Part shown: positions 11,101 through 17,814 of the stretch, one piece after another | How positions within the stretch are numbered: position 1 is the stretch's first letter | How the letters are laid out: every line of letters begins with the position of its first letter | Origin: an uncultured Bacteroidales bacterium | Lineage (GTDB): Bacteria; Bacteroidota; Bacteroidia; Bacteroidales; Paludibacteraceae | DNA: 64,000 bases | Assembly (NCBI GenBank): GCA_946414805.1 | Contig: CAMKPZ010000004.1 | Span: 62,001-126,000, forward strand | Direction of reading: 5' to 3' | Notes under the pieces: model-generated | Told to the model about the DNA's origin: nothing | What the model saw: the letters and a program-made list of their open reading frames with translations, nothing else | Database searches by the model: none | Made by a program: the position numbers and the translations under genes

Positions 11101-12420
11101 TGCATTTTGCACTCGTAAAGTAGTGCCGTCTACTACTACGATTCCTTTGTTGGACTCATAACTATATTTCAATCCACCCACATTATTCTCATTATACTTC
11201 GCCTGTGCCACATTCTCCAACACATCACTCGCATAAATATGTGTCGCTCCATTCGCATTCCACCACTCAAATGTCGGGGTGCGCTTATTAACAGTTATAG
11301 TAAACTCCGCTGTCTTAGCATAATAACGACCTTTTGCAGCAGTGGCCACAATGGTGTATGTTCCCAATGCTTTTGCATAGAAAACACCGGCAGATGTTAC
11401 AGAAGCAACAGAACTGGTGGATTTTAGTGCATAAGTAATCGCGCCATCACCTGCAACATTATCCGCTCCTTTATATGCCGTCAGCAATGAAGTAACATCT
11501 AAAGTGGTCTTATCTGCATCACTAACCGAAACATCCAATGTCGTATTATTATAAGTCAGCGTCGGAGTCAAATCCACACTCGCTTTCACCGTACCTGTAT
11601 TGGAGTTATTGCTTTTTGCTTTCAGTGTAATGGTTGCCTCATAATCGCCTTTTGCGGTGTCAGCATTTGCAGTAAAAGAGCAAACAACTTCTACTTCATG
11701 AGTTGATGTATTAAGACTCCAAGAAGTAACTTTCCACCCATTACCGGAAGAGGTAGGCTTATTAAAATCCGCTGTCTCATCCGCAAAACTAGAAACAGGA
11801 AATTTCAATGTTACCGTTTTCGTCTCCGGATGATTGAAAGAAATTGCATCTGCATTACCGGCAGAACTTACCGTAATTGCTTCAAATATAGCTTCGTATG
11901 TATAGGTATATTGCGACTTTACTGTATATGTATACCCAGACCAAAGACTACCGCTTCTATCACGCTCTCCACCATTTACAGTTATTTTATAGGGAACAGC
12001 AGTTGAACCAGATATAATAGATCCTCCTTGGGGTCTCCATCCTGAAAATCCATATCCATCTTTCGCTTTAGCACAAAGCCAAAAATCAACATCTCCATCA
12101 TTCCAAGATATATTTCCACTATTTGTCGCGTCATCAGAAGTCTTGGTCGCATTACTACTTGAGCATTCTGAATCGGTACCGACATAGACATAGCCATCTG
12201 TATTAGGTACTGAATTTGCTATCACTTTTGCGTATGGCGTCACGAGCCCACCCCACGCTTCGCTATTCCATCCGCCCAAAACAAGCAGCAGAAGGGCTAT
12301 TAGCGAAATACGAGACATATACGAGACGGATACGGGACGATAGACAGAGTGATTCGTCGCTCGGTCAAGCGTTTTGGCGTACAGCCAATTGAATATACTT
12401 TCAAAACTCATCTTTTTCAT
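5134..12420 (-). CDS. giant secreted Ig-like repeat protein with C-terminal T9SS-type tag
   Basis: A 2,428-residue exported protein. The first ATG gives an unusually long N-region; Met35 (12318) gives a classic signal peptide (MSRISLIALLLLVLGG, then WNSEAWG), so the true start may be 12318. The body is a series of roughly 80-110-residue beta-sandwich repeats of the Big/MBG type, for example segments opening KHTPKFTWHLPAKVNYN, HQQITWNPATTELKTTD and QTIVWDFNELEMYCNAQ. After about residue 1920 comes a beta-solenoid-like stretch (GNWLGG..., repeated I/V-x-x-G-x-x-V), then a module shared with the protein at 60482. The end (VIIDNTMYII, then IFNATGKKVQ) matches the tag on other proteins here. It is probably a T9SS-exported surface adhesin or scaffold. 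Confidence 0.85.
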   Translation of the reverse strand: MKKMSFESIFNWLYAKTLDRATNHSVYRPVSVSYMSRISLIALLLLVLGGWNSEAWGGLVTPYAKVIANSVPNTDGYVYVGTDSECSSSNATKTSDDATNSGNISWNDGDVDFWLCAKAKDGYGFSGWRPQGGSIISGSTAVPYKITVNGGERDRSGSLWSGYTYTVKSQYTYTYEAIFEAITVSSAGNADAISFNHPETKTVTLKFPVSSFADETADFNKPTSSGNGWKVTSWSLNTSTHEVEVVCSFTANADTAKGDYEATITLKAKSNNSNTGTVKASVDLTPTLTYNNTTLDVSVSDADKTTLDVTSLLTAYKGADNVAGDGAITYALKSTSSVASVTSAGVFYAKALGTYTIVATAAKGRYYAKTAEFTITVNKRTPTFEWWNANGATHIYASDVLENVAQAKYNENNVGGLKYSYESNKGIVVVDGTTLRVQNAGFTEATEVTISVATEETNYYKEGSDTHTYLIEPKATPELWLNETINLPADPVQELHLLVGETATMRFVNTDESNNRFTYPTNPTYVSYAHNSSEHTGVITAVKAGDEEIQFHQTGTTTIFDHLRKIHVYVSKHDVNLATTLDGGTWKVDSIYDGAVYSIVTPTGDQPALSEVSVTSSNEAVLKKVDGHWKAVGEGEATLTISHPNTNDYWAGQTVTATITVVKHTPKFTWHLPAKVNYNRSFAEPVSSTNTDEGCTFTYESNNKAAINYVNGALKTFEKTANNVAITVTQAGNYKWAEHSETFYVNVEKLANHVELTVNSQAIYNAVYSNNSGEVYYDATSGIRLGGSSGSVFPINDKSIPAYNWDDKYIIITFEGVPDKVSFSYRTNNSSATGANWYVQESANGVNGWSEIWSNGDYNKTSYASVTKSLKPSTRYLKLCYSGNFAGYFQNVHITERTEITGVKTVDFGATDAGSNPTDKNSNISWYNVNPLTLNIEGENASQFTVSPAEIASAKDAFAENVPLTISYKHNRAAVKDTATLVITDGTITKRIGLRGTTNKLTPAITWKENLTPMQRGVGVKNPATSPVALTYTSTDPAVVAVIGDSIAPLKKGNATITASFDGTSDPMYNSNSSSIDVVVTDMKVQHINWTQTFKRLKWTDDEELSAKNTPDFPLEAKVSYYDADKKEEIIIDRPIKFTSNDNSVVQMLNGTTLHVVGTGTTTLEAHVEGITDSLYEATAVRDVIVREPSTDCEAWVLEDKNGSINTISSKEFTLTGEGDSIYFEAWREPIKVVIEYTNGDLYLAEVYADGSEKQIWQNETPKNTPASYKCAISREAKKVKFYTVVGATGYHNFSDVYVRRARYVELENTKGKTTHSVHFSTADAKPGVAKTKSFTVNYSNITDQLEMELKGGESSKFSVVSPTSKTIGTDCGEYGTVSVQVQFLSNEVESYKDTLVIHNLNQSVEVYLSAEVDKHHQQITWNPATTELKTTDAVTFDATTSAAAAGLNVRYEVVEGDVATVNAETGALTIIKDGSVTIKATATGNNSYYDAEPISKTFTISKVTPTIIAAPTAATMTLPNTSLADCELTGGEASVAGSFAWADNTINAVLNNEGYSVIFTPENTNWYAATTCVVVVPVNKASQTIVWDFNELEMYCNAQITFDAHSSTGLAELPVSYTTSDDKIAYVDGNNHLNIIKGGEITITATQGGNAIYAAAEPVSKTLTINRFAPTIVSLPNASTMKIGRVLSDASLTGGRAELNGVEVEGSFAWVDGNTTAMNVAGTFSKQIVFIPGNTNFYESVSTTMDVTVEKYAPVITHNLQGSGITYGQPLSESVISGTITATDNVKIPSVNVEGTYAWSNPEQIVNAGENTTALVRFTPANMDWYEAVDVAVPLTVAKAAPVLNATASEIQIGQTLSRSVITNNGTPGICEWAEELDAENRYYNVDGTYENLAYVFRSSDPNYTDGAGVVTLHVNAGFVFNGNDGNGDWETNGNWLGGGQPGSEDNVLIRADVEIYHDIEIAAMTIETGSTVIVKEGATLTVKNGDVVTLGDYGNLIVEAGGQVNMTNGTLHVHDFTLKATLSDGETPGMSGQVNNPNRLAVVGNAYFDLALDPSGQCSQGWYDFTVPFPVDAVNGVTRFRNSTHEEYTIRNEVNYAIMDFSESRRIETGYGWKKFHSIMQPGQCYTITIDSYDNVYRFRKTANGAFNTQMSEPLAYTDADNTARGWNGLGNGTLAYATLSSEGIDKVQLYSHATNSYTAVQMTGRSYAVGSAYFVQAPSANSVLNYTRNNNSPLNAPQRQLREVSEFMLTLTAENAPTIADRLFVGANEDAADSYEIGRDLTKFGNPAEAKVAQMWAVDYNGLRLCDIEMPLTEGNAQTVLGFYAPQTGTYILAANEAPEDVHLYLTYNGSVIWDLTASPYSLDLPKGMTEGYGLQMEADKAPQITTGVENTPAEDQARKVIIDNTMYIITKEGAIFNATGKKVQ

Positions 12421-12463
12421 ACCATTCTATTTTTGTTGTTCCTTAAGTTTGCTATGTTGTCTG

Positions 12464-13330
12464 TTATTTTTCTTTATCATTCTCGCCTTCCGGCAAATTT
12501 AATTTCGGTTGCTGTGCTTCAAAGAAGCGTTTGGCACTTAATTGGCTTACCACTTCTCTACCGGTTTTAGCCTCCAACTCTTCGCGTGCCACGCGTGCCA
12601 CATCTCCACCTTCTTTAGCGCATTGTTTATTTTCCTCCAACGTTTCCGGATTCTTGGCGCGAGTGATACTCGTTGCAGAAAGTTCAGCTAACATATTCAA
12701 CACCAATTCCTCATTAGTCATGTTGTCTCGCAAGTTCTCTTTCTTCAACCCCTTAAACTTCTTATACTCGCGTGCTGTCTTGCCAGACCATGTTTGATAA
12801 ATAATATCCGTTAGTGTAGCATATTGTTGTCCTTCCTGCACCCCATGTTGATCCCACTGGTCGGTTAAGTCCTTGCGAATCTCTATACTCTTGAGGCGTT
12901 GGTTAATCCAGTTATCCGAATAACCGAGGCGTTTATAATCGCGCAACGCTTGCTGAATACTCAACTCCGGATCTTGCAGTTGGTTCAATCGCTCTTGTCC
13001 CACACGGGCTAACCACAACTTGAACGGCTCTGCTTTCTTGGACGGAACAGATTGTATCAATCGCAATATTTGCTCTGTATCCGCTACATCTGTAAGATAT
13101 TTTTTACCATCCGCAGCCTGCAATTTCAGTTGGTTACAATTTGTAACCGACTCATTTCCCTCTTTCGCAAGCCGATTTTTCAGAACCTTCCAATAAGTAC
13201 GTGGATTTGCACTCTCCGTAAGTACAGCAATGACATCTACTATTGAAAAGAACCATTTCTCTTGCTCTTCATCCCAAACAGTGCGTATCCGTTTGCTATC
13301 AAATAATTTTATGGCTTCCTGTTGCGACAT
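12464..13330 (-). CDS. Bro-N family (antirepressor-like) protein
   Basis: A 288-residue soluble protein. The N-terminal 100 or so residues (IRTVWDEEQEKWFFSIVDVI, then ANPRTYWKVLKNRL) fit the Bro-N DNA-binding domain found in phage antirepressors and in many stand-alone Bacteroidota genes. The C-terminal part is charged and helical (KGLKKENLRDNMTNEELVLNML), as in the Bacteroidales versions. It has its own promoter (13425-13456). No phage structural, integrase or repressor genes lie nearby, so it is probably a resident gene or a lone remnant. The target is unknown. Confidence 0.8.
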   Translation of the reverse strand: MSQQEAIKLFDSKRIRTVWDEEQEKWFFSIVDVIAVLTESANPRTYWKVLKNRLAKEGNESVTNCNQLKLQAADGKKYLTDVADTEQILRLIQSVPSKKAEPFKLWLARVGQERLNQLQDPELSIQQALRDYKRLGYSDNWINQRLKSIEIRKDLTDQWDQHGVQEGQQYATLTDIIYQTWSGKTAREYKKFKGLKKENLRDNMTNEELVLNMLAELSATSITRAKNPETLEENKQCAKEGGDVARVAREELEAKTGREVVSQLSAKRFFEAQQPKLNLPEGENDKEK

Positions 13331-13424
13331 ATCTTTTGTGCTTACAATCTTTCTATTTTGCAGGAATGTACGATTTTTAAGTATTTTAGCATCAATTCAA
13401 AATAAAGAGGCGCAAAATCAGTTG

Positions 13425-13456
13425 CAAAATTAATATTTTTATTTGAAACACGCAAA
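13425..13456 (-). promoter_or_regulatory. promoter for the Bro-N gene
   Basis: Minus strand: TTTG (13456-13453), 20-base spacer, TAATTTTG (13432-13425). Predicted start near 13418, a leader of about 88 bases. Confidence 0.8.
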
Positions 13457-13617
13457 TTTTCACCCCCTTTACACGCGCGAATAATAATAAGGAATAGTCG
13501 TTTCTTAAAATTTTGCATGTTTTAATGTTCTAATATAGTCATTATTAGGCAGTTAGCGCGTTTTTGACAACTATAGATTACAAAAGTCCCAAATTACCAA
13601 TTCTAATATAAAAAGAG
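13457..13617. other. AT-rich intergenic stretch with nothing identified
   Basis: Between the Bro-N promoter and the next terminator I find no ORF of note, RNA gene or repeat. The whole gene-free stretch is 13331-13776; its other contents are listed separately. Confidence 0.5.
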
Positions 13618-13639
13618 GGTGTGCCAAAATTGGCACACC
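13618..13639 (-). terminator. intrinsic terminator after the PqqD-like gene
   Basis: A perfect 10-base stem (GGTGTGCCAA / TTGGCACACC), followed on the minus strand by CTCTTTTTATATT. It ends the transcript carrying the S26 peptidase and PqqD-like genes. The 11-base-period array lies between the stop codon and this hairpin. Confidence 0.8.
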
Positions 13640-13680
13640 TTCCTGATTTGTTCTTTTGTTCTGATTCGTACTTTCTCAGG

Positions 13681-13776
13681 TCGTCGTCAGGACATGGTCC
13701 CGTGATGGTCCTGTTCTTATCCGTACATTCGTACGGAACGATTATTACTTATCCGCAGATTACTACGGAACGCGTT
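13681..13776 (-). repeat. looser array with 10-11-base period
   Basis: Read on the minus strand directly after the PqqD-like stop: CGTTCCGTAGT, AATCTGCGGAT, then again CGTTCCGTACG, AATGTACGGAT, followed by GACCATCACGG and GACCATGTCC. The register slips by one base once (32 bases between the two CGTTCCGTA copies). The GACCAT words recall the arrays at 4799, 40974 and 56724. It occupies the 3' untranslated region. Confidence 0.55.
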
Positions 13777-14058
13777 TTACTCCACTACGCCGGCGGAGGA
13801 CCAGGAGGCGATAGTGGAAGTGACATCCGCAAGTGCCTGTTCGGGCGAGACATCGTACTCCTCGCAGAGGGCTTTTGCCAGTTCGGAGGCAGAGAAAGCG
13901 CCCTGGGAATGAGAGAGTTGCTCCGCCTGCTGCCAGAGGAAGCCTGCGGTCTCATTGAGGGTGATCATTTTGTTAAAATTGATCAGCGCCATCGATTCGC
14001 CGACCAAGATGTATTCATCGCCTAACTTGCGAAGTTTAAAACCTTCAATCGTTTTCAT
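13777..14058 (-). CDS. PqqD-family protein
   Basis: A 93-residue protein with the PqqD-like winged-helix fold: a short beta start (GFKLRKLGDEYILVGE), a middle LNETAGFLWQQAEQ motif, then helices (SASELAKALCEEYDVSPEQALADV). PqqD-like domains (RRE) bind leader peptides of ribosomally made modified peptides; stand-alone copies are frequent in Bacteroidota. It lies 26 bases after the S26-type peptidase gene and shares its terminator. That pairing suggests a role in peptide modification or processing, but no precursor or modifying enzyme is adjacent. Family assignment is firm; role is inference. Confidence 0.85.
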   Translation of the reverse strand: MKTIEGFKLRKLGDEYILVGESMALINFNKMITLNETAGFLWQQAEQLSHSQGAFSASELAKALCEEYDVSPEQALADVTSTIASWSSAGVVE

Positions 14059-14084
14059 AATGCTATTTTTTTAGTGTTATTATT

Positions 14085-14570
14085 CTATTTGTAGCGCCAT
14101 TTGAGGATGGTGTGGCGGTAGAGTTTGAGGAGGAAGGGACGGCAGGGCAGGAGAGCATGCCAGAGGCGGCCACGGGCAGGCTGCGTGCGCCAGAAACAGA
14201 TGCGGCAGGGCGCTTTCCGTTTGCCGGAAGGGGTCTCTATCCTCATAACGATCCCGATGACATCTTCGCGCCGGCAACGCTCTTCTCCGCAGAGGTTTCC
14301 GTCTCCCTGCAGAACCAGCGTCTCCGCGCCGGAGGCGTCCCGCTCAATACGGATCAGGCGATGGAGCACGTACCGCGCAGGCGCAGGTACTCGCACCAAT
14401 AAGATGTCTCCGCGGCGCGCAGGGCGCGCCAAAGGCGCCAGGATGACGCTGTCACGGTCTCCTTCGATGAACGGCCGCATGCTCACGCCGGAAGGCGTAA
14501 AACGCACTTCCTTGCCTTCTGAGAGCAGGCGCGCCAGTTCCGGGATTAATATGTCGTTATCTATCTTCAA
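14085..14570 (-). CDS. S24/S26-type peptidase (signal-peptidase-like)
   Basis: A 161-residue protein with the S26 nucleophile motif FTPSGVSMRPFI (Ser30) and a downstream VLHRLIRI segment, so the second catalytic residue is probably His, as in the archaeal/ER type, rather than the Lys of bacterial LepB. GDGNLCGEE follows, as is usual for the family. I see no strong N-terminal membrane anchor; the C-terminus is basic and aromatic. It probably cleaves a specific substrate, not general signal peptides. The PqqD-like gene follows at 26 bases, and a folded repeat (14590-14752) separates the pair from the secreted-protease genes upstream. Confidence 0.8.
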   Translation of the reverse strand: MKIDNDILIPELARLLSEGKEVRFTPSGVSMRPFIEGDRDSVILAPLARPARRGDILLVRVPAPARYVLHRLIRIERDASGAETLVLQGDGNLCGEERCRREDVIGIVMRIETPSGKRKAPCRICFWRTQPARGRLWHALLPCRPFLLKLYRHTILKWRYK

Positions 14571-14589
14571 GTTCTATTTGTTTTTAAAA

Positions 14590-14752
14590 CGAAAATGCGG
14601 CGGTGCGGCTCTTTATGAGCCTTCGTATAACCGTTCAAAGTCGCTCTTTTGAGCAAACTCAACGACCGCCTTCGCCCGCTTTTACACGGTCCGGCTCAAT
14701 GCCGTACTTCCGCCTTACAAAAATGCGCTCCGCTTACAAAATAATGAAAATA
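14590..14752. repeat. folded intergenic repeat, copy D (divergent)
   Basis: Shares with the copies at 22312 and 23275 the opening (CGAAAATGCG), a first small hairpin (GGCTC tttat GAGCC), the phrase TTTTGAGCAAACTCAA and the closing CCGCTTACAAAATAA. The outer arms are GGCGG (14599-14603) and CCGCC (14710-14714). No ORF of interest crosses it. Confidence 0.55.
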
Positions 14753-14761
14753 CCATGCGGG

Positions 14762-15376
14762 TTACGGGGCTATGTATCTAAAACAATTACATGATCCGGG
14801 GTCGGGTTCCGGGGTTGGGTTGGTAATGTACTTAATCTGACGGATGTAAAAATTATTGTTCACACGCGCTATTTTAATATAATAATCTCCTTTATATGGT
14901 AATTTCACAGTCCGCACTCCGACACCTGCCATAGGGGTTTTTACGGAGATTGAATCTCCCCAATTTTCACCATCTTCTGATATATACACCGCTACACGAT
15001 AATCACCGGCAGACAACAAATCTATGTATATACTATCCAGATCGTCAATTTTAGGGGTGGTCATTTGAGCCCCTTCTCCTTCTATAAATGCACAAATGAG
15101 TTTAGATTTAAGACCAAATTTTGCAGAACCGCCCGAACACACATATGTTGAGTCAGGAGGAATCGTTCCTCTGGTATATGCAGGCGAATTAAAAATCATG
15201 CTACCACTTCTTGCATGAAAATTATGCGAGATCTCGGCGGCGTGGAGGGATGCGGACGAAAGGGATTCGGGCGAAACGGGAGATAAGCCCGAAAAGGGGG
15301 ATAAGCCTGAAAAGGAAGAGAGACCTGAAAGAAAGAAGAGGGTGAGGATCAGGGGGGTGAAGGATCGTCTTTTCAT
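14762..15376 (-). CDS. secreted protein of unknown function
   Basis: About 204 residues from Met at 15376 (MKRRSFTPLILTLFFLSGLS). An in-frame ATG at 15421 would add 15 residues before the signal peptide and is less likely. After the signal comes a low-complexity Phe/Ser/Gly/Leu/Pro segment encoded by roughly 18-base DNA repeats (15262-15325). The rest (DDLDSIYIDLLSAGDYRVAV, then KLPYKGDYYIKIARVNNNFY) looks like a beta-sandwich. It ends GSCNCFRYIAP and lacks the C-terminal tag. It follows the M6 protease stop by about 55 bases and is probably in the same operon. Confidence 0.6.
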   Translation of the reverse strand: MKRRSFTPLILTLFFLSGLSSFSGLSPFSGLSPVSPESLSSASLHAAEISHNFHARSGSMIFNSPAYTRGTIPPDSTYVCSGGSAKFGLKSKLICAFIEGEGAQMTTPKIDDLDSIYIDLLSAGDYRVAVYISEDGENWGDSISVKTPMAGVGVRTVKLPYKGDYYIKIARVNNNFYIRQIKYITNPTPEPDPGSCNCFRYIAP

Positions 15377-15431
15377 TGTCGGGAAATGTTTCATTGTGAG
15401 GCGGGAAAGAAAGGGATGCATAGGTTATAAG

Positions 15432-17249
15432 TTATTCAAAGACAGCGTAGTAGGTAACAGACCGAGTGACGAGGACGGAGGAATCCGAGGTGTCCGAGGT
15501 GTCCGAGGTGTCCGAGATGTCCGAGGTATCCGAGGTGTTCGTGAGACTCCGGAGATCGGAAAGGGTGACAAACAGGTCTTCGGGTGTGCGGAAGGGATCG
15601 GTCCAGTCGGAGCGGGTGGTCCAGCCGATGAAAGTCTTGCCGTCACACGGAGTGACGGGTACTTCAGGAAGGCGCAGCGCCTCCGAACCGTCCAGGGCAT
15701 AGGAGCGTTTTTCTATCGTTTGACCATTCACCACCCAAGAAACGACATAATCATTGGGGTTGTAGATATAGGTAAGCGAGACGACTCCGTCGTTCTCGCG
15801 GATGTCCAGAAGGGGTTTGCCGGGGATGCCTGTCCACGAAGTGACGGACGAGGAACCGGGGAAAGTGTTAGCAGTTGAAGCAGGGCCGTACCCGATGATA
15901 CTATCCGGATCGGCAGAGATGATGGTCATATGAGGCGAATCGGTAGTGGAGGAATGGTTGGGTTTGTTGCCTACCCATGCCGAGGAATGGAAATCCACAC
16001 GCCAGAGGAGCAGTCCGTGCGCCGGAACGAAGGTGTCCCAGCCCGTCTGCTGACGGTTCTCAATATAGTAATTGAGTCCTTCGGTAGTGACCGGCTGCTG
16101 CACGCCGGAAGCGTTGATCTGATAACCGGCATAGCCCTCAGCGCCGTTCGGCTGCAGCGTCAGGATCTGACCTTCGTAACCGGGATTGACAGGAGTCTCC
16201 CACCCCATGAAGGCTTTCTCCCAGATACTATAGTTAGGCGGACAATGCCCTCCACCGCAATAACAGCCGATATCCATGATATCCCAGTTATTAGGCGTAA
16301 GGAATTTATCGTAATTGACGCCATAGCTGGTGTCGTAGAGGTCAGCAAGCCCCATCACATGGCCGAACTCATGGCAGAGTGTACCGATGCCCGAGAAGCC
16401 GTCAGAAGCGAGTTCGCCGGAGCAGGCATAGTTATTGATGCGTTTGCCGCCCAGTATCCGTTCCGTCGCCGTGTAGGTGCAAGAGCCGTATATATAAGCG
16501 GCATTGAGCGTCCATGCGGTAGGCCAGATCGTTGTGGCGGCTCCGCCGTCCGCCTGTCCTTTTCCGGCGAAGATGAGATAGACAAAATCGACCTCTCCGT
16601 CGTTGTCCGAGTCATAGTCCGCCCAGTTAATGGTATATTGGGCGTTGGCCAAGATACATGCTTCCGCCACAGCGTCTGCGGCGTGCTGATCGTTGCCTTC
16701 CCTGCCTGCATCCGTACCATAATACGCCATGTCGCGGCTGAGGGTGACGGGTCCGAAGACATCGAACTGCGGACGGTAAGCACCGTTGGACTGATCCGCG
16801 AAATACTGCGCTGCCGAAGGATAGCTGACGCCCTCGTAAGTATTGACGGTGCAGTGCCCGGCATTGCAGAGTTCCTGAAAGACCGCCAAGTCATGCGCCG
16901 GATCCATAGCCTGATCCTTGAAATTCGCGAGAATGACCACTCCTTTCGGGGCAAGGTTAGGTTTGAGTCCCACCACCTGAGGCTTGCGTGCGGCGCGTGC
17001 TTCTTCGTGTCTGGCGCAAGCCTGAGCGCGCGTAGGCGCCTGTCCGACAGGGACATAAAAACCGTCCTTCTCCACTATCTGCTGACCGGAGCGGTTAACC
17101 ATATAATGATATAACTCATCGCCGAAGAGCTGTACCTCGACGGAAGAGCCGTCCGGCTGGATACGCGTCTGCCATCCGCGGCGTGCAGGGACGGCGAAAA
17201 CTGTTGCAGCCGCGAGGGCGAGGGTTAGTATGGAGAGGAGTTTTTTCAT
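15432..17249 (-). CDS. secreted M6-family metalloprotease
   Basis: A 605-residue exported zinc protease. Signal peptide (MKKLLSILTLALAAATVFA), then a prodomain (PARRGWQTRIQPDG, LFGDELYHYM) shared with the gene at 25226 and the orphan at 24831. Catalytic motif HEFGH (293-297) with the third ligand Asp303, the M6 pattern HExxHxxGxxD. After the catalytic domain comes an InlB/Flg_new-like repeat (GKTFIGWTT) and a Thr-Ser-Asp repeat tract encoded by a 9-base tandem repeat. Unlike its relative, it lacks the C-terminal tag and ends TYYAVFE, so its export or anchoring may differ. Operon: after the 150-residue tagged protein (13-base gap). Confidence 0.9.
   Translation of the reverse strand: MKKLLSILTLALAAATVFAVPARRGWQTRIQPDGSSVEVQLFGDELYHYMVNRSGQQIVEKDGFYVPVGQAPTRAQACARHEEARAARKPQVVGLKPNLAPKGVVILANFKDQAMDPAHDLAVFQELCNAGHCTVNTYEGVSYPSAAQYFADQSNGAYRPQFDVFGPVTLSRDMAYYGTDAGREGNDQHAADAVAEACILANAQYTINWADYDSDNDGEVDFVYLIFAGKGQADGGAATTIWPTAWTLNAAYIYGSCTYTATERILGGKRINNYACSGELASDGFSGIGTLCHEFGHVMGLADLYDTSYGVNYDKFLTPNNWDIMDIGCYCGGGHCPPNYSIWEKAFMGWETPVNPGYEGQILTLQPNGAEGYAGYQINASGVQQPVTTEGLNYYIENRQQTGWDTFVPAHGLLLWRVDFHSSAWVGNKPNHSSTTDSPHMTIISADPDSIIGYGPASTANTFPGSSSVTSWTGIPGKPLLDIRENDGVVSLTYIYNPNDYVVSWVVNGQTIEKRSYALDGSEALRLPEVPVTPCDGKTFIGWTTRSDWTDPFRTPEDLFVTLSDLRSLTNTSDTSDISDTSDTSDTSDSSVLVTRSVTYYAVFE
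15484..15537. repeat. 9-base tandem repeat within the M6 protease gene
   Basis: Six units of TCCGAGGTG (two with one change) on +, coding Thr-Ser-Asp repeats on the minus strand. Nine is a multiple of three, so gain or loss of units changes length but not frame. Confidence 0.85.
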
Positions 17250-17262
17250 TTCGTTCTATATT

Positions 17263-17715
17263 TCATAGGTTTAACTGAGGAATGGTATTTCCTTGGGCGT
17301 TGTACAATGTGCCGTCGCGGAGGATGAGGAGTTGGCCGTTCCGCAGGATCTTGACAGCAGGGGCAGGGTGCGCAGGATCAGCGATCACGGGATCGAGCGC
17401 GGAAGGGGCATCCCAGACGGGCGTGAAGAGAACATCCGTCTCCGGCACCGTAAAGGTTGCACCGGGGAGGTAGTTCTGTTCGTTGTACGCCCATGCGTAA
17501 AGGGTTTTGCCGTCTTTCTGCGGGCGGAAATCCGGGAGGGTGTAGGACGAGCCGACCACAAAAAGCGGAGGGTCGCAAGCAGTTGATTTATAAGGGAAAC
17601 CCTCAAAGGCGATCGTGACCTGCGGATCGCTCTGCAGCGTTCGCGGGGCGGCTATCGCTTCCGCAGCCAGCAGCAGCGCAGCGAAGACAAAAACATATTT
17701 ACGAGAGATCATCAT
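17263..17715 (-). CDS. small secreted protein with InlB-like repeat and C-terminal tag
   Basis: 150 residues: signal peptide (MMISRKYVFVFAALLLAAEAIA), one InlB B-repeat/Flg_new-like unit (GKTLYAWAYNEQNYLPGATF, then LFTPVW) and the C-terminal tag (KILRNGQLLILRDG, LYNAQG) with a 7-residue extension TIPQLNL. The domain resembles the repeat at the end of the M6 protease 13 bases downstream, which lacks the tag, so the two may act together. It is the first gene of the operon behind the promoter at 17734-17765. Probably T9SS cargo; function unknown. Confidence 0.75.
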   Translation of the reverse strand: MMISRKYVFVFAALLLAAEAIAAPRTLQSDPQVTIAFEGFPYKSTACDPPLFVVGSSYTLPDFRPQKDGKTLYAWAYNEQNYLPGATFTVPETDVLFTPVWDAPSALDPVIADPAHPAPAVKILRNGQLLILRDGTLYNAQGNTIPQLNL

Positions 17716-17733
17716 AATTCAAAAAATCGGGTG

Positions 17734-17765
17734 CAAAGGTACAACAAAAAAATGACATACGCAAG
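17734..17765 (-). promoter_or_regulatory. promoter of the M6 protease operon
   Basis: Minus strand: CTTG (17765-17762, one change from TTTG), 20-base spacer, TACCTTTG (17741-17734). The -33 box lies in the loop of the terminator hairpin at 17746-17783, so upstream termination and this promoter overlap physically. Confidence 0.7.
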
Positions 17766-17783
17766 CGCGCATGTCATTTTTTT
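17746..17783. terminator. long-stem intrinsic terminator
   Basis: A 13-base perfect stem (AAAAAAATGACAT / ATGTCATTTTTTT) with a 12-base loop. It lies 31 bases past the stop of the 664-residue secreted protein and is symmetric enough to work in both directions. Confidence 0.85.
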
Positions 17784-17814
17784 GTAATAGAGTGCTATAT
17801 TTCCGAAATCCGGA

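Noticed and set aside
12464..13330. Bro-N gene as evidence of a prophage
   Set aside because: No integrase, capsid, terminase or repressor genes nearby, and neighbours are ordinary chromosomal genes.
15484..15537. Possible phase-variation tract in the M6 gene
   Set aside because: The unit is 9 bases, so copy changes keep the frame; only length variation is possible.
15930..17114. 394-codon + strand ORF opposite the M6 protease
   Set aside because: The minus strand encodes an intact HEFGH zinc protease; the + reading is a shadow.
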